DNA of 54,209 bases from a bacterium (GTDB taxonomy: Bacteria > Bacillota > Bacilli > Lactobacillales > Streptococcaceae), in the NCBI GenBank assembly GCA_905221435.1, contig CAJNDD010000012.1, positions 1 through 54,209 on the forward strand, read 5' to 3'. Below, one piece after another: positions 25,208 to 37,148 of the stretch (the first letter of the stretch is position 1; every line of letters begins with the position of its first letter). A program made the translations under genes and the position numbers. The notes beneath the pieces are model-generated. The model did no database searches. It was not told where the DNA came from and was given only the letters and a program-made list of their open reading frames with translations.

Positions 25208-27709
25208 ATGAGTTTTTACAATCATAAAGAAATTGAGCCTAAGTGGCAGGGCTACTGGGCAGAACATCATACATTTAAGACAGGAACAGATGCATCAAAA
25301 CCGAAGTTTTATGCTCTCGATATGTTCCCATATCCTTCAGGAGCTGGATTGCACGTAGGACACCCAGAAGGTTATACAGCAACGGATATCCTCAGCCGTT
25401 ACAAACGTGCGCAAGGATACAACGTCCTTCACCCAATGGGATGGGATGCCTTTGGTTTGCCAGCTGAGCAGTATGCTATGGATACGGGGAATGACCCAGC
25501 TGACTTTACAGCGGAAAACATTGCCAACTTTAAACGCCAAATCAATGCGCTTGGATTCTCTTACGACTGGGACCGTGAAGTTAACACCACAGATCCAAAC
25601 TATTACAAGTGGACTCAGTGGATTTTCACTAAGCTTTACGAAAAAGGCTTGGCCTATGAAGCGGAAGTACCAGTAAACTGGGTGGAAGAATTGGGAACGG
25701 CCATTGCCAACGAAGAAGTCCTTCCTGACGGAACTTCTGAGCGTGGAGGCTATCCAGTTGTCCGCAAACCAATGCGCCAATGGATGCTCAAAATTACGGC
25801 CTATGCAGAGCGCTTGCTTAACGACTTGGATGAGTTGGACTGGCCAGAGTCTATCAAGGATATGCAACGTAACTGGATCGGGAAATCAACTGGTGCCAAT
25901 GTCACCTTTAAAGTGAAAGGGACTGACAAGGAATTTACCGTCTTTACCACTCGTCCTGATACGCTTTTCGGTGCGACCTTCACCGTTTTGGCTCCTGAGC
26001 ATGACTTGGTTGACGCTATCACAAGTCCAGAGCAAACTGATGCAGTTGCAGACTACAAACACCAAGCTAGTCTTAAGTCTGACTTGGCTCGTACTGACCT
26101 TGCTAAGGAAAAAACTGGTGTTTGGACGGGCGCTTATGCCATTAACCCTGTAAACGGCAAGGAAATTCCAATCTGGATTGCCGACTATGTTCTTGCTAGC
26201 TATGGTACAGGTGCGGTAATGGCTGTACCTGCCCATGACCAACGTGACTGGGAATTTGCCAAACAATTTGACCTTCCAATCGTAGAAGTACTTGAAGGTG
26301 GGAACGTTGAAGAGGCTGCTTACACAGAAGACGGTCTTCACGTCAACTCTGACTTCCTAGATGGACTGAACAAAGAAGAAGCGATTGCTAAAATTGTAGC
26401 TTGGTTGGAAGAAAAAGGCTGCGGTCAAGAAAAAGTCACCTACCGTCTCCGCGACTGGCTCTTTAGCCGTCAACGTTACTGGGGTGAGCCAATTCCAATC
26501 ATTCATTGGGAAGATGGAACTTCAACAGCTGTTCCTGAGAGTGAATTGCCACTTGTCTTGCCAGTCACCAAGGACATCCGCCCTTCAGGGACTGGGGAAA
26601 GCCCATTGGCTAACTTGATAGACTGGCTTGAAGTGACGCGTGAAGATGGTGTCAAAGGTCGTCGTGAAACTAACACCATGCCACAATGGGCTGGTTCAAG
26701 CTGGTACTACCTTCGCTACATTGACCCACATAACACAGAAAAATTGGCTGATGAGGACCTCCTCAAACAATGGTTGCCGGTAGATATTTATGTCGGTGGT
26801 GCAGAGCATGCCGTTCTTCACTTGCTTTATGCTCGTTTCTGGCATAAATTCCTCTACGATATCGGTGTTGTACCTACTAAAGAGCCATTCCAAAAACTCT
26901 TTAACCAAGGGATGATTTTGGGAACCAGCTACCGTGACCACCGTGGGGCTCTTGTAGCGACTGATAAGGTTGAAAAACGTGACGGATCCTTCTTCCATGT
27001 GGAAACAGGAGAAGAGTTGGAGCAAGCACCAGCTAAGATGTCTAAATCCCTCAAGAACGTTGTCAACCCAGACGACGTGGTGGAACAATACGGTGCCGAT
27101 ACCCTGCGTGTCTACGAAATGTTCATGGGACCACTTGACGCTTCGATTGCTTGGTCTGAAGAAGGTTTGGAAGGAAGCCGTAAATTCCTTGACCGTGTGT
27201 ACCGTTTGATTACAAGTAAAGAAATCGTTGCGGAAAACAATGGCGCTCTCGACAAGGTTTACAATGAAACGGTCAAATCTGTCACTGAGCAAATCGAGTC
27301 TATGAAATTCAACACAGCCATTGCCCAACTCATGGTCTTTGTCAATGCTGCTAACAAGGAAGATAAGCTTTATGTAGACTACGCCAAAGGCTTTATCCAA
27401 TTGATTGCCCCATTTGCACCTCACTTGGCAGAAGAACTCTGGCAAACTGTTGCAGCAACAGGTGAGTCCATCTCTTACGTGGCTTGGCCAGCATGGGACG
27501 AAAGTAAATTGGTTGAAGATGAAATCGAAATCGTCGTCCAAATCAAAGGTAAAGTTCGTGCTAAGCTCATGGTCGCTAAAGACCTATCACGCGAAGAATT
27601 GCAAGAAATCGCTCTGGCTGATGAAAAAGTCAAAGCAGAGATCGACGGCAAGGAAATTGTGAAGGTGATTAGTGTACCTAATAAGCTAGTAAATATTGTT
27701 GTAAAATAA
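25208..27709 (+). CDS. leuS: Leucyl-tRNA synthetase
   Basis: 833 residues, class I. The HIGH-type motif is HVGHPEGYT (about 49-57). The CP1 editing domain includes [12 protein letters not shown] (about 246-257), and the signature KMSKS is present ([11 protein letters not shown], about 614-624). A C-terminal anticodon and tRNA-binding region follows, ending [12 protein letters not shown] lies upstream. A shortened copy of its final codons lies 1.2 kb downstream (28912-28951), showing that the Rel-like gene was inserted at this 3' end. Confidence 0.97.
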   Translation: MSFYNHKEIEPKWQGYWAEHHTFKTGTDASKPKFYALDMFPYPSGAGLHVGHPEGYTATDILSRYKRAQGYNVLHPMGWDAFGLPAEQYAMDTGNDPADFTAENIANFKRQINALGFSYDWDREVNTTDPNYYKWTQWIFTKLYEKGLAYEAEVPVNWVEELGTAIANEEVLPDGTSERGGYPVVRKPMRQWMLKITAYAERLLNDLDELDWPESIKDMQRNWIGKSTGANVTFKVKGTDKEFTVFTTRPDTLFGATFTVLAPEHDLVDAITSPEQTDAVADYKHQASLKSDLARTDLAKEKTGVWTGAYAINPVNGKEIPIWIADYVLASYGTGAVMAVPAHDQRDWEFAKQFDLPIVEVLEGGNVEEAAYTEDGLHVNSDFLDGLNKEEAIAKIVAWLEEKGCGQEKVTYRLRDWLFSRQRYWGEPIPIIHWEDGTSTAVPESELPLVLPVTKDIRPSGTGESPLANLIDWLEVTREDGVKGRRETNTMPQWAGSSWYYLRYIDPHNTEKLADEDLLKQWLPVDIYVGGAEHAVLHLLYARFWHKFLYDIGVVPTKEPFQKLFNQGMILGTSYRDHRGALVATDKVEKRDGSFFHVETGEELEQAPAKMSKSLKNVVNPDDVVEQYGADTLRVYEMFMGPLDASIAWSEEGLEGSRKFLDRVYRLITSKEIVAENNGALDKVYNETVKSVTEQIESMKFNTAIAQLMVFVNAANKEDKLYVDYAKGFIQLIAPFAPHLAEELWQTVAATGESISYVAWPAWDESKLVEDEIEIVVQIKGKVRAKLMVAKDLSREELQEIALADEKVKAEIDGKEIVKVISVPNKLVNIVVK

Positions 27710-27723
27710 TTGTAGACTATAGT
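27696..27723 (+). promoter_or_regulatory. Possible promoter of the Rel-like gene within the leuS 3' end
   Basis: TTGTTG (27696-27701), 16 bp, TATAGT (27718-27723). It begins in the last leuS codons. Weak match, given because no other promoter is seen before 27772. Confidence 0.35.
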
Positions 27724-27771
27724 TTATTAAAATAAGAAACAGTTTTTTTGCTCACTTTTTAGGAGGGATTA

Positions 27772-28833
27772 ATGATGAATCAAAGTCATAAGAAGATTGT
27801 TGATGGATATTCTGTTTCACGAGGGAGTTATGAAGATTGCTTAAATTATGTAGAGAATACTGTAAAGAATATTATTAAAAGTCAATCTATTAATGTTCAT
27901 GAAATAGTTGGGAGAGTAAAAACTATAGAGTCTCTTGAAGGCAAAGTAAAAAGGAAAAATTATTCTAATTTAGCTGAGATTACCGATTTGTGCGGTATTC
28001 GCATCATAACGTACTTTAGTGATGATGTTGATAAAATAGCTGAGTTAATAAGTCAAGAATTCGAGGTTGATTTAGAGAATACTATTGATAAACGTAAAAG
28101 TGAGGATCCAACAAAATTTGGTTATGTTTCACTTCATTATGTGGTGGGTTTAAGAGAAGAGAACACTTCACCTACTTTATATGGTAGATTTAAGAATATA
28201 AAATTAGAGATACAAATTAGGACAGTTATGCAGCATGCTTGGGCTGAAATTGAACATGATTTGGGATATAAAAGTAAGGAAGATATACCTGATCAATATA
28301 GAAGACAATTCTCCAGATTGGCGGGACTAATTGAATTGGCCGATGATAATTTTTTACAGTTAAAAAATAATATTAATAACTATGAGCAGGAGATAAGGGA
28401 AAAATTACCTACTTCGAAAAAAGAATTACCGATAGATAGCAGTACGCTTATGACTTATGTAACAGAAGACCAAAATTACATTGAACTACTGAATACGATT
28501 AAAACGTCAGATGTGGATATAGATTTTAATATTAATAGTTCTTTTCTATCTACGGTAGTTCAAAGGGTGAAAAGATTTGGTTTGAAGACTATAGGAGATA
28601 TAGATGAATTATTAGACAGATATAAGGATATCTTACTAAGAGTAACGGAAATTGAGTTTGATATTGTACATTATACGAGTATATCGGTATTGACTCCATT
28701 ATTACATATTACTAGTGTGTTAGAATCAGTTAATAGGATCGATATTTCTGATGAAGAATTTATGAAAGTTTCGAATGATCAATTTTCAGATGTATTTGAT
28801 ATATCGTACCCAATTGATGTTTATGAAGGTTAA
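27772..28833 (+). CDS. RelA/SpoT synthetase-domain protein, accessory insertion
   Basis: 353 residues, AGGAGGG upstream of ATG 27772 (a second ATG follows at once). The nucleotidyl-transferase domain (about 35-190) shows LCGIRIITYFSD, KFGYVSLHYVVGL and IQIRTVMQHAWAEIEHDLGYK, all hallmarks of (p)ppGpp-type synthetases. There is no HD hydrolase, TGS or ACT domain. A further helical region of about 160 residues distinguishes it from the roughly 210-residue RelP/RelQ. Codon use is far more AT-rich than in its neighbours. It could be an alarmone synthetase or a toxic SAS-type enzyme (tRNA pyrophosphorylation, phage defence); no antitoxin ORF is obvious. Confidence 0.85.
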   Translation: MMNQSHKKIVDGYSVSRGSYEDCLNYVENTVKNIIKSQSINVHEIVGRVKTIESLEGKVKRKNYSNLAEITDLCGIRIITYFSDDVDKIAELISQEFEVDLENTIDKRKSEDPTKFGYVSLHYVVGLREENTSPTLYGRFKNIKLEIQIRTVMQHAWAEIEHDLGYKSKEDIPDQYRRQFSRLAGLIELADDNFLQLKNNINNYEQEIREKLPTSKKELPIDSSTLMTYVTEDQNYIELLNTIKTSDVDIDFNINSSFLSTVVQRVKRFGLKTIGDIDELLDRYKDILLRVTEIEFDIVHYTSISVLTPLLHITSVLESVNRIDISDEEFMKVSNDQFSDVFDISYPIDVYEG

Positions 28834-28911
28834 AAAGTAATTTTTTAAATATGAAAATTGGGGTTTACTATTTGACTAAATTGAATAATTCGTAGTGTTG
28901 CTATTTCTAAA

Positions 28912-28951
28912 GTGAAGGTAATTGAACTGGTTAATATTGTTGTGAAATAAT
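28912..28951 (+). pseudogene. Displaced remnant of the leuS 3' end
   Basis: GTGAAGGTAATT (28912-28923), then GAACTGGTTAATATTG...GTGAAATAAT, reads VKVIELVNIVVK-stop. It parallels the real leuS tail [20 protein letters not shown] (27659-27709), with an internal gap of about four codons. It is followed by a terminator that presumably once served leuS. It marks the right border of the inserted Rel-like gene. Confidence 0.75.
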
Positions 28952-28956
28952 AAATG

Positions 28957-28988
28957 AATCCTTCAGAGTAGAATCTGGAGGATTTTTT
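28957..28988 (+). terminator. Terminator (ancestral leuS terminator)
   Basis: AATCCTTCAGA (28957-28967) and TCTGGAGGATT (28974-28984) with one G-T pair, then TTTTTT. Confidence 0.88.
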
Positions 28989-29007
28989 GAATTTTTTCAT
29001 GAAAGTA

Positions 29008-29016
29008 TGATATACT
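29008..29016 (+). promoter_or_regulatory. Extended -10 of the GNAT pair
   Basis: TGA-TATACT at 29008-29016, 43 bp before the start at 29060. Confidence 0.7.
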
Positions 29017-29059
29017 ATGTGCAATTATAAAGTTTGAAAAGTGAATCAAGGAGAAAACA

Positions 29060-29755
29060 ATGCTAGTAAATGAATATGGTCAGATGATTGGTGAGTCAAT
29101 GGAAGGTTATACACCAGGTGAATTGCCTTCCATTGATTTCTTAGAAGGGCGCTACGCTCGGATAGAAGCTCTTTTAGTGGAAAAGCATGTGGAGGATCTG
29201 CTAGCTGTTTATGGTCCAGATACTCCTCGGGAGATGTGGACCTACCTCTTTCAGGAGCCAGTGGCAGACATGGAGGAACTGGTTGCCGTTTTAAATCAGA
29301 TGTTGGCTCGTAAGGATCGATTTTACTACGTGATTATAGACAAGGCAACGGGTAAGGCCTTGGGAACTTTTTCTCTCATGCGAATTGACCAGAATAACCG
29401 AGTAATAGAAGTGGGTGCCGTCACCTTTTCACCAGCACTTAAGGGGACAAGGATAGGAACAGAGGCCCAGTACCTTTTGGCACGCTATGTTTTTGAGGAG
29501 CTCAACTATCGTCGCTATGAGTGGAAATGCGATGCTCTAAATTTGCCATCCAGACGAGCTGCGGAACGTTTGGGCTTTGTCTATGAAGGAACCTTCCGCC
29601 AGGCAGTCGTTTATAAGGGGCGTACTCGAGATACGGATTGGTTGTCTATGATTGATAAGGACTGGCCTCAAGTCAAAGCCCGTTTGGAAGCATGGCTGGC
29701 TCCTGAAAACTTTGATAAAGATGGACGGCAGCACAAGAGCTTAAGAGAATTCTGA
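29060..29755 (+). CDS. GNAT-family acetyltransferase (RimJ/RimL-like)
   Basis: 231 residues. GNAT core: YVIIDKATGKALGTFSLM, then VTFSPALKGTRIGTEAQYLL (acetyl-CoA loop) and ALNLPSRRAAERLGFVYEGTF. It is longer than a minimal GNAT through an N-terminal extension and a polar C-terminus. AAGGAG lies upstream. It is followed after 11 bp by a second GNAT, probably in the same transcript. Substrate unknown. Confidence 0.87.
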   Translation: MLVNEYGQMIGESMEGYTPGELPSIDFLEGRYARIEALLVEKHVEDLLAVYGPDTPREMWTYLFQEPVADMEELVAVLNQMLARKDRFYYVIIDKATGKALGTFSLMRIDQNNRVIEVGAVTFSPALKGTRIGTEAQYLLARYVFEELNYRRYEWKCDALNLPSRRAAERLGFVYEGTFRQAVVYKGRTRDTDWLSMIDKDWPQVKARLEAWLAPENFDKDGRQHKSLREF

Positions 29756-29766
29756 GAGGTATTGAG

Positions 29767-30183
29767 ATGATTACTATTAGAAGGCAAGAAATCGTCAAGC
29801 TAGAGGATATTTTGCATCTCTATCAGGCAGTCAGTTGGACAAATTATACCCATCAACCTCAGATGTTGGAGAAGGCCTTGTCTCATTCATTAGCGATTTA
29901 TCTGGCACATGATGGCGATGCTGTGGTGGGCTTGACCCGTTTAGTCGGAGATGGTTTTTCATCGATTTTTGTCCAGGATTTGATCGTTTTGCCTAGCTAT
30001 CAGCGCCAAGGAATTGGTAGTGCCCTAATGAGAAAGGCTTTAGAGGATTTCAAAGATGCCTATCAAGTCCAACTGGTGACCGAACAGACAGAAAAAAACT
30101 TGGGATTCTATCGTTCTCTGGGATTTGAAACCTTATCTACTTATGATTGTACAGGAATGATTTGGGTCGATCGAAAAAAATAA
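29767..30183 (+). CDS. GNAT-family acetyltransferase
   Basis: 138 residues, a compact GNAT domain: DGDAVVGLTRLVGDGFS, then QDLIVLPSYQRQGIGSALMR (acetyl-CoA binding) and VTEQTEKNLGFYRSLGFETL. GAGAGG lies upstream. Second gene of the pair, ending directly before two tandem CiaR-controlled RNAs. Confidence 0.87.
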   Translation: MITIRRQEIVKLEDILHLYQAVSWTNYTHQPQMLEKALSHSLAIYLAHDGDAVVGLTRLVGDGFSSIFVQDLIVLPSYQRQGIGSALMRKALEDFKDAYQVQLVTEQTEKNLGFYRSLGFETLSTYDCTGMIWVDRKK

Positions 30184-30197
30184 AAATAATTATTTTT

Positions 30198-30230
30198 CTT
30201 AAGTAAAGTTTAAGTCTCCTCGTGTATCAT
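30198..30230 (+). promoter_or_regulatory. CiaR-dependent promoter of csRNA 2
   Basis: CTTAAG-N5-TTTAAG (30198-30203, 30209-30214), 10 bp, -10 TATCAT (30225-30230). Confidence 0.85.
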
Positions 30231-30236
30231 ATAGTT

Positions 30237-30334
30237 ATTAAATAAAGACCTCCTAACTTTATTTAATGAAATCCCAAACTTTTCTTTTTCATCATAATCT
30301 CCTAAAGAAGTCACCCAATCAGGTGACTTTTTTG
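30237..30334 (+). ncRNA. CiaR-controlled small RNA, copy 2
   Basis: The same plan as copy 1: the 5' hairpin ATTAAATAAAG...CTTTATTTAAT, a pyrimidine-rich middle with CATCATAATCTCCTA, and the terminator AGTCACC/GGTGACT plus TTTTTT (30309-30333). It is arranged in tandem with copy 3, 200 bp downstream. Confidence 0.87.
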
Positions 30335-30398
30335 TGGCTTGGGGAGGAAAAATCTATTTGGAAAAAAATTTTTAAAAAAATGATAAATCAAAGAAAAA

Positions 30399-30431
30399 GT
30401 TAAGTTAGCTTTAAGATTCATCTTGTATTAT
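30399..30431 (+). promoter_or_regulatory. CiaR-dependent promoter of csRNA 3
   Basis: GTTAAG-N5-TTTAAG (30399-30404, 30410-30415), 10 bp, -10 TATTAT (30426-30431). Confidence 0.85.
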
Positions 30432-30437
30432 ATAACC

Positions 30438-30536
30438 ATTAAATAAAGACCTCCTAACTTTATTTAATGAAATCCTAAACTTTTCTTTTTCATAATAATC
30501 TCCCTAAAGAGGCCACCTAATCAGGTGGCTTTTTTG
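30438..30536 (+). ncRNA. CiaR-controlled small RNA, copy 3
   Basis: Nearly identical to copy 2 in the 5' hairpin and the middle region (CATAATAATCTCCCTA), with terminator GCCACCT/AGGTGGC plus T6 (30512-30535). The tandem pair 2/3 upstream of ruvB matches my memory of two tandem ccn genes at this place in pneumococcus. Confidence 0.87.
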
Positions 30537-30553
30537 TTTGTGGCTTGGATTTT

Positions 30554-30562
30554 TGATATAAT
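30554..30562 (+). promoter_or_regulatory. ruvB promoter, predicting a leaderless mRNA
   Basis: The extended -10 TGA-TATAAT (30554-30562) ends six bases before the ruvB ATG (30569). Transcription would start at or next to the A of the start codon. No Shine-Dalgarno is present between them (AGAGCC only). Confidence 0.6.
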
Positions 30563-30568
30563 AGAGCC

Positions 30569-31567
30569 ATGAGTAGAATTTTAGATAATGAAATCATGGG
30601 GGATGAGGAGTTGGTAGAACGTACCCTCCGTCCCCAGTATTTACGTGAATATATTGGGCAGGATAAGGTCAAGGATCAGCTGCAAATCTTTATCGAAGCT
30701 GCTAAAATGCGGGATGAAGCGCTGGACCATGTGCTTTTATTTGGGCCTCCAGGTTTGGGGAAAACGACCATGGCCTTTGTCATTGCCAATGAACTGGGAG
30801 TCAATCTCAAGCAAACTTCTGGTCCTGTCATTGAAAAAGCAGGCGATCTGGTAGCGATTTTGAATGATTTGGAGCCTGGAGACGTCCTTTTTATTGATGA
30901 GATTCATCGCTTGCCCATGTCGGTGGAAGAGGTGCTTTATAGTGCCATGGAGGACTTCTACATTGACATCATGATTGGGGCTGGAGAGGGCAGTCGCAGT
31001 GTCCATTTGGATTTGCCACCTTTTACCTTGATTGGGGCTACGACACGTGCGGGGATGCTCTCAAATCCTCTACGGGCACGATTTGGGATTACAGGTCATA
31101 TGGAGTATTATGCTCATGATGACTTGACGGAGATTGTTGAGCGGACAGCAGATATTTTTGAGATGGAAATCACTCATGAGGCAGCTGCTGAGCTGGCCTT
31201 ACGCAGTCGTGGAACTCCTCGTATCGCCAATCGTCTCCTCAAGCGCGTGCGCGACTTTGCCCAGATTATGGGGAATGGGGTTATCGATGATGTTATTACT
31301 GATAAGGCCTTGACCATGCTGGACGTTGACCATGAAGGTTTGGACTATGTGGACCAAAAAATCCTTCGCACCATGATTGAGATGTACGGTGGTGGACCTG
31401 TCGGATTAGGAACTCTCTCTGTTAATATTGCTGAGGAGCGTGAGACGGTAGAGGATATGTACGAACCCTACCTGATTCAAAAAGGATTTATCATGCGAAC
31501 TCGTTCTGGACGGGTCGCGACGGCTAAGGCATATGAGCATTTAGGTTATGAATACAGTGAAAAATAA
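30569..31567 (+). CDS. ruvB: Holliday junction branch migration helicase RuvB
   Basis: 332 residues, AAA+ ATPase. Walker [10 protein letters not shown] (about 59-67), Walker B LFIDEIHR, sensor 1 LIGATTRAG, sensor 2 region [18 protein letters not shown] and a C-terminal winged helix (GYEYSEK end). It drives Holliday junction migration with RuvA. The start [20 protein letters not shown] agrees with the usual streptococcal RuvB. It overlaps the following gene by 20 bp. Confidence 0.97.
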   Translation: MSRILDNEIMGDEELVERTLRPQYLREYIGQDKVKDQLQIFIEAAKMRDEALDHVLLFGPPGLGKTTMAFVIANELGVNLKQTSGPVIEKAGDLVAILNDLEPGDVLFIDEIHRLPMSVEEVLYSAMEDFYIDIMIGAGEGSRSVHLDLPPFTLIGATTRAGMLSNPLRARFGITGHMEYYAHDDLTEIVERTADIFEMEITHEAAAELALRSRGTPRIANRLLKRVRDFAQIMGNGVIDDVITDKALTMLDVDHEGLDYVDQKILRTMIEMYGGGPVGLGTLSVNIAEERETVEDMYEPYLIQKGFIMRTRSGRVATAKAYEHLGYEYSEK

Positions 31568-32120
31568 ACAAGAAATTCTAGAGGCTTTCAGAGGAAATCC
31601 AGATATAATGGCTATTCTGACCATCATCCGAGACCTGGAATTGAAAGATTCGTGGTTGGCAGCGGGTTCGGTTAGAAATCTCATCTGGAATCTCTTGTCA
31701 GGCAAATCCCCTTTTGACCGTGAAACGGATGTGGATGTGATTTTCTTTGATCCAGACGTTTCTTATGAGGAAACAGTATCCCTAGAGAACAAGCTGAGAG
31801 AAGATTTCCCTCAGTATCAGTGGGAGTTGAAAAATCAAGCCTATATGCATCAGTACAGTCCCCACACTGTGCCTTACACGAGTTCTCGTGATGCCATGAG
31901 TAAATATCCGGAGCGCTGTACGGCGATAGGGCTTCGCTTGAATGAAGATTCCACTTTAGAGCTCTTTGCACCTTATGGTTTAGAGGATATTTTAAAGTTT
32001 CAAGTTCACCCGACTCCTCACTTCTTAGAAAATGAAGACCGAATGAAACTCTATCAAACACGATTATCTAAGAAAAATTGGCAAGAAAAATGGAAAAATC
32101 TCACTTTTTCAAAAACTTAA
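31548..32120 (+). CDS. Nucleotidyltransferase-like family protein (DUF925 type)
   Basis: 190 residues. [26 protein letters not shown] and the acidic pair [12 protein letters not shown] fit the minimal nucleotidyltransferase fold of the PF06042 family. Start ATG 31548 lies inside the ruvB 3' end, so translation is coupled. Its stop codon is embedded in the first CiaR half-site of csRNA 4 (CTTAAG 32116-32121). Catalytic activity is unproven. Confidence 0.82.
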   Translation: MNTVKNKQEILEAFRGNPDIMAILTIIRDLELKDSWLAAGSVRNLIWNLLSGKSPFDRETDVDVIFFDPDVSYEETVSLENKLREDFPQYQWELKNQAYMHQYSPHTVPYTSSRDAMSKYPERCTAIGLRLNEDSTLELFAPYGLEDILKFQVHPTPHFLENEDRMKLYQTRLSKKNWQEKWKNLTFSKT

Positions 32121-32148
32121 GAAAACTTTAAGTTAGGGACGGTATACT
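32116..32148 (+). promoter_or_regulatory. CiaR-dependent promoter of csRNA 4
   Basis: CTTAAG-N5-TTTAAG (32116-32121, 32127-32132), 10 bp, -10 TATACT (32143-32148). The first half-site overlaps the stop codon of the preceding gene. Confidence 0.86.
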
Positions 32149-32154
32149 AGGTTC

Positions 32155-32247
32155 ATAAGTTAAGAGAAACTTAACTTAAACTCCTAAAACTTTTTCATAA
32201 TAATCTCCCTATAAAATTAAGTCGCCCAATCAGGCGGCTTTTTTTTG
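32155..32247 (+). ncRNA. CiaR-controlled small RNA, copy 4
   Basis: Its 5' part differs from the other three: the hairpin is AAGTTAAG...CTTAACTT. The middle segment CATAATAATCTCCCTA and the terminator AGTCGCC/GGCGGCT plus T8 (32220-32246) are shared. The conserved UCUCC stretch is the presumed target-pairing region. Confidence 0.86.
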
Positions 32248-32295
32248 TCTGTACGGAGAGCTAATAACTTAGCAATAGAAGAAAATAGGGAAATA

Positions 32296-32304
32296 TGGTA
32301 TAAT
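32296..32304 (+). promoter_or_regulatory. Promoter of uppS-cdsA-rseP-proS
   Basis: TGG-TATAAT at 32296-32304, 32 bp before the uppS start. The following four genes have gaps of at most 17 bp and are probably one transcript. Confidence 0.8.
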
Positions 32305-32336
32305 AAAACGATAGATTTTTGAATAGGAATAAGATC

Positions 32337-33095
32337 ATGTTTGGATTTTTTAAGAAAGATAAAACTGTAGAAGTCGAGGTTCCAACACAGGTTCCTGCTC
32401 ATATCGGTATCATCATGGATGGAAATGGCCGTTGGGCTAAAAAACGGATGCAACCACGGGTTTTTGGTCATAAGGCGGGGATGGAAGCTCTCCAAAAGGT
32501 GACCAAGGCAGCTAACAAGATGGGAGTTAAGGTCATCACAGTCTATGCCTTTTCGACGGAAAATTGGACGCGCCCAGATCAAGAAGTCAAGTTTATCATG
32601 AACTTGCCAGTTGAGTTTTATGATAACTACGTCCCTGAATTGCACGCAAATAACGTTAAGATTCAGATGATTGGGGAGACGGACCGTCTGCCTAAGCCGA
32701 CTTTTGAAGCTTTGAAAAAAGCAGAGGAATTGACCAAGAACAATACGGGTTTGATTCTCAATTTTGCGCTCAATTATGGTGGTCGTACTGAAATTACGCA
32801 GGCTCTTAAGAGCTTAACTCAAGATGTTCTAGATGCTAAAATCAATCCTGGTGACATCACAGAAGATATGATTGGGGACTATCTTTTCACCCAGCATCTG
32901 CCAAAGGATTTGCGAGATCCTGATTTGATTATCCGCACGAGTGGTGAGTTGCGTTTGAGTAATTTCTTGCCATGGCAAGCAGCATATAGCGAGCTTTACT
33001 TTACGGATACCCTGTGGCCTGATTTTGATGAAGCCGCCTTGCAAGAAGCTATTGCTGCTTTTAACAATCGCAATCGCCGTTTTGGAGGAGTTTAG
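32337..33095 (+). CDS. uppS: Undecaprenyl diphosphate synthase
   Basis: 252 residues from ATG 32337 (MFGFFKKDKTVEVEV); AGGA at 32325-32328 fits it, whereas TTG 32319 has no ribosome binding site. It makes the C55 lipid carrier for peptidoglycan, capsule and teichoic acids. Signature GIIMDGNGRWAKKR with the catalytic Asp (about 23-36), and the C-terminal RTSGELRLSNFLPWQAAYSE. First gene of the uppS-cdsA-rseP-proS operon. Confidence 0.96.
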   Translation: MFGFFKKDKTVEVEVPTQVPAHIGIIMDGNGRWAKKRMQPRVFGHKAGMEALQKVTKAANKMGVKVITVYAFSTENWTRPDQEVKFIMNLPVEFYDNYVPELHANNVKIQMIGETDRLPKPTFEALKKAEELTKNNTGLILNFALNYGGRTEITQALKSLTQDVLDAKINPGDITEDMIGDYLFTQHLPKDLRDPDLIIRTSGELRLSNFLPWQAAYSELYFTDTLWPDFDEAALQEAIAAFNNRNRRFGGV

Positions 33096-33103
33096 GAGAA
33101 GAT

Positions 33104-33907
33104 ATGACCAAGGATTTACAAAAGAGAACATTGTTTGCGGTATTGGCCCTGGCGATTTTCCTTCCAGTCTTGTTTGCAGGAGGGCTCTTGTTGCAGGTAG
33201 GGATTGGTTTGTTAGCCATGCTGGCTGTTCATGAACTCTTGCAGATGAAGGGGCTAAACACCATGACTATTGAGGGGGCTTTGACTCTCTTTGCGACCTT
33301 TGCCCTAACAATTCCTTTAGAAAACTATCTGACATTCCTACCAGTTGATGGGAATGTGGTTGCCTACAGTGTTTTGATTACAATTATGCTAGGGACGACC
33401 GTTTTCAGTAAAAGCTATACGATTGAAGATGCTGCTTTTCCAATTGCTGTGAGTTTTTATGTTGGTTTTGGTTTCAATGCCTTACTAGATGCTCGGGTGG
33501 CAGGTTTTGACAAGGTACTTTTGGCCCTTTTTATCGTTTGGGCGACAGATAGTGCTGCCTACCTGACAGGGATGAATTTTGGTAAACATAAATTGGCGCC
33601 GAGAGTTTCTCCTAATAAGAGTATTGAGGGCTTTGTCGGTGGTATTCTAGGTGCGGTACTGATAACAGTGGTCTTCATGTTAGTGGACAGCACAGTGGCT
33701 CTTCCTTATGGGATTTATAGAATGAGTCTTTTTGCCGCCTTCTTCAGTGTGGCAGGTCAGTTTGGTGACTTGATTGAGAGTGCCATGAAACGCCATTTCG
33801 GTGTCAAGGATTCTGGAAAATTTATCCCTGGACATGGCGGTGTATTGGATCGCTTTGACAGCATGTTGGTTGTGTTTCCAATGATGCACTTATTTGGCCT
33901 GTTTTAA
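33104..33907 (+). CDS. cdsA: Phosphatidate cytidylyltransferase
   Basis: 267 residues, about seven to eight membrane segments. The C-terminal signature SAMKRHFGVKDSGKFIPGHG, followed by GVLDRFDSM, carries the metal-binding aspartates. It makes CDP-diacylglycerol for phospholipid synthesis. TAGGAG lies upstream; 8 bp after uppS and 15 bp before rseP. Confidence 0.96.
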   Translation: MTKDLQKRTLFAVLALAIFLPVLFAGGLLLQVGIGLLAMLAVHELLQMKGLNTMTIEGALTLFATFALTIPLENYLTFLPVDGNVVAYSVLITIMLGTTVFSKSYTIEDAAFPIAVSFYVGFGFNALLDARVAGFDKVLLALFIVWATDSAAYLTGMNFGKHKLAPRVSPNKSIEGFVGGILGAVLITVVFMLVDSTVALPYGIYRMSLFAAFFSVAGQFGDLIESAMKRHFGVKDSGKFIPGHGGVLDRFDSMLVVFPMMHLFGLF

Positions 33908-33922
33908 AGAAAGGAATATTGA

Positions 33923-37050
<3,128 letters not shown>

Positions 37051-37070
37051 AAACTATAATCAGAAGAAAA

Positions 37071-37108
37071 ACAAGGCAAAAATGTAACTAGTTTTTACCT
37101 TGTTTTTT
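37071..37108 (+). terminator. Terminator after proS
   Basis: ACAAGGCAAAAA (37071-37082) and TTTTTACCTTGT (37092-37103) with one mismatch and a 9-nt loop, then T6. The glucosidase promoter overlaps its end. Confidence 0.85.
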
Positions 37109-37111
37109 CTG

Positions 37112-37117
37112 TATAAT
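37112..37117 (+). promoter_or_regulatory. -10 of the 6-phospho-beta-glucosidase gene
   Basis: TATAAT (37112-37117) follows the terminator T-run directly, 31 bp before the ATG. No good -35 is seen. Confidence 0.55.
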
Positions 37118-37148
37118 GGGAAAAATGAGTAAATGAAGAGGTAAAGCT

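Noticed and set aside
26696..27541. 281-codon open frame on the minus strand inside leuS
   Set aside because: It is antisense to the leuS C-terminal half, with no plausible start signals and no recognisable domain. It arises from the codon use of leuS.
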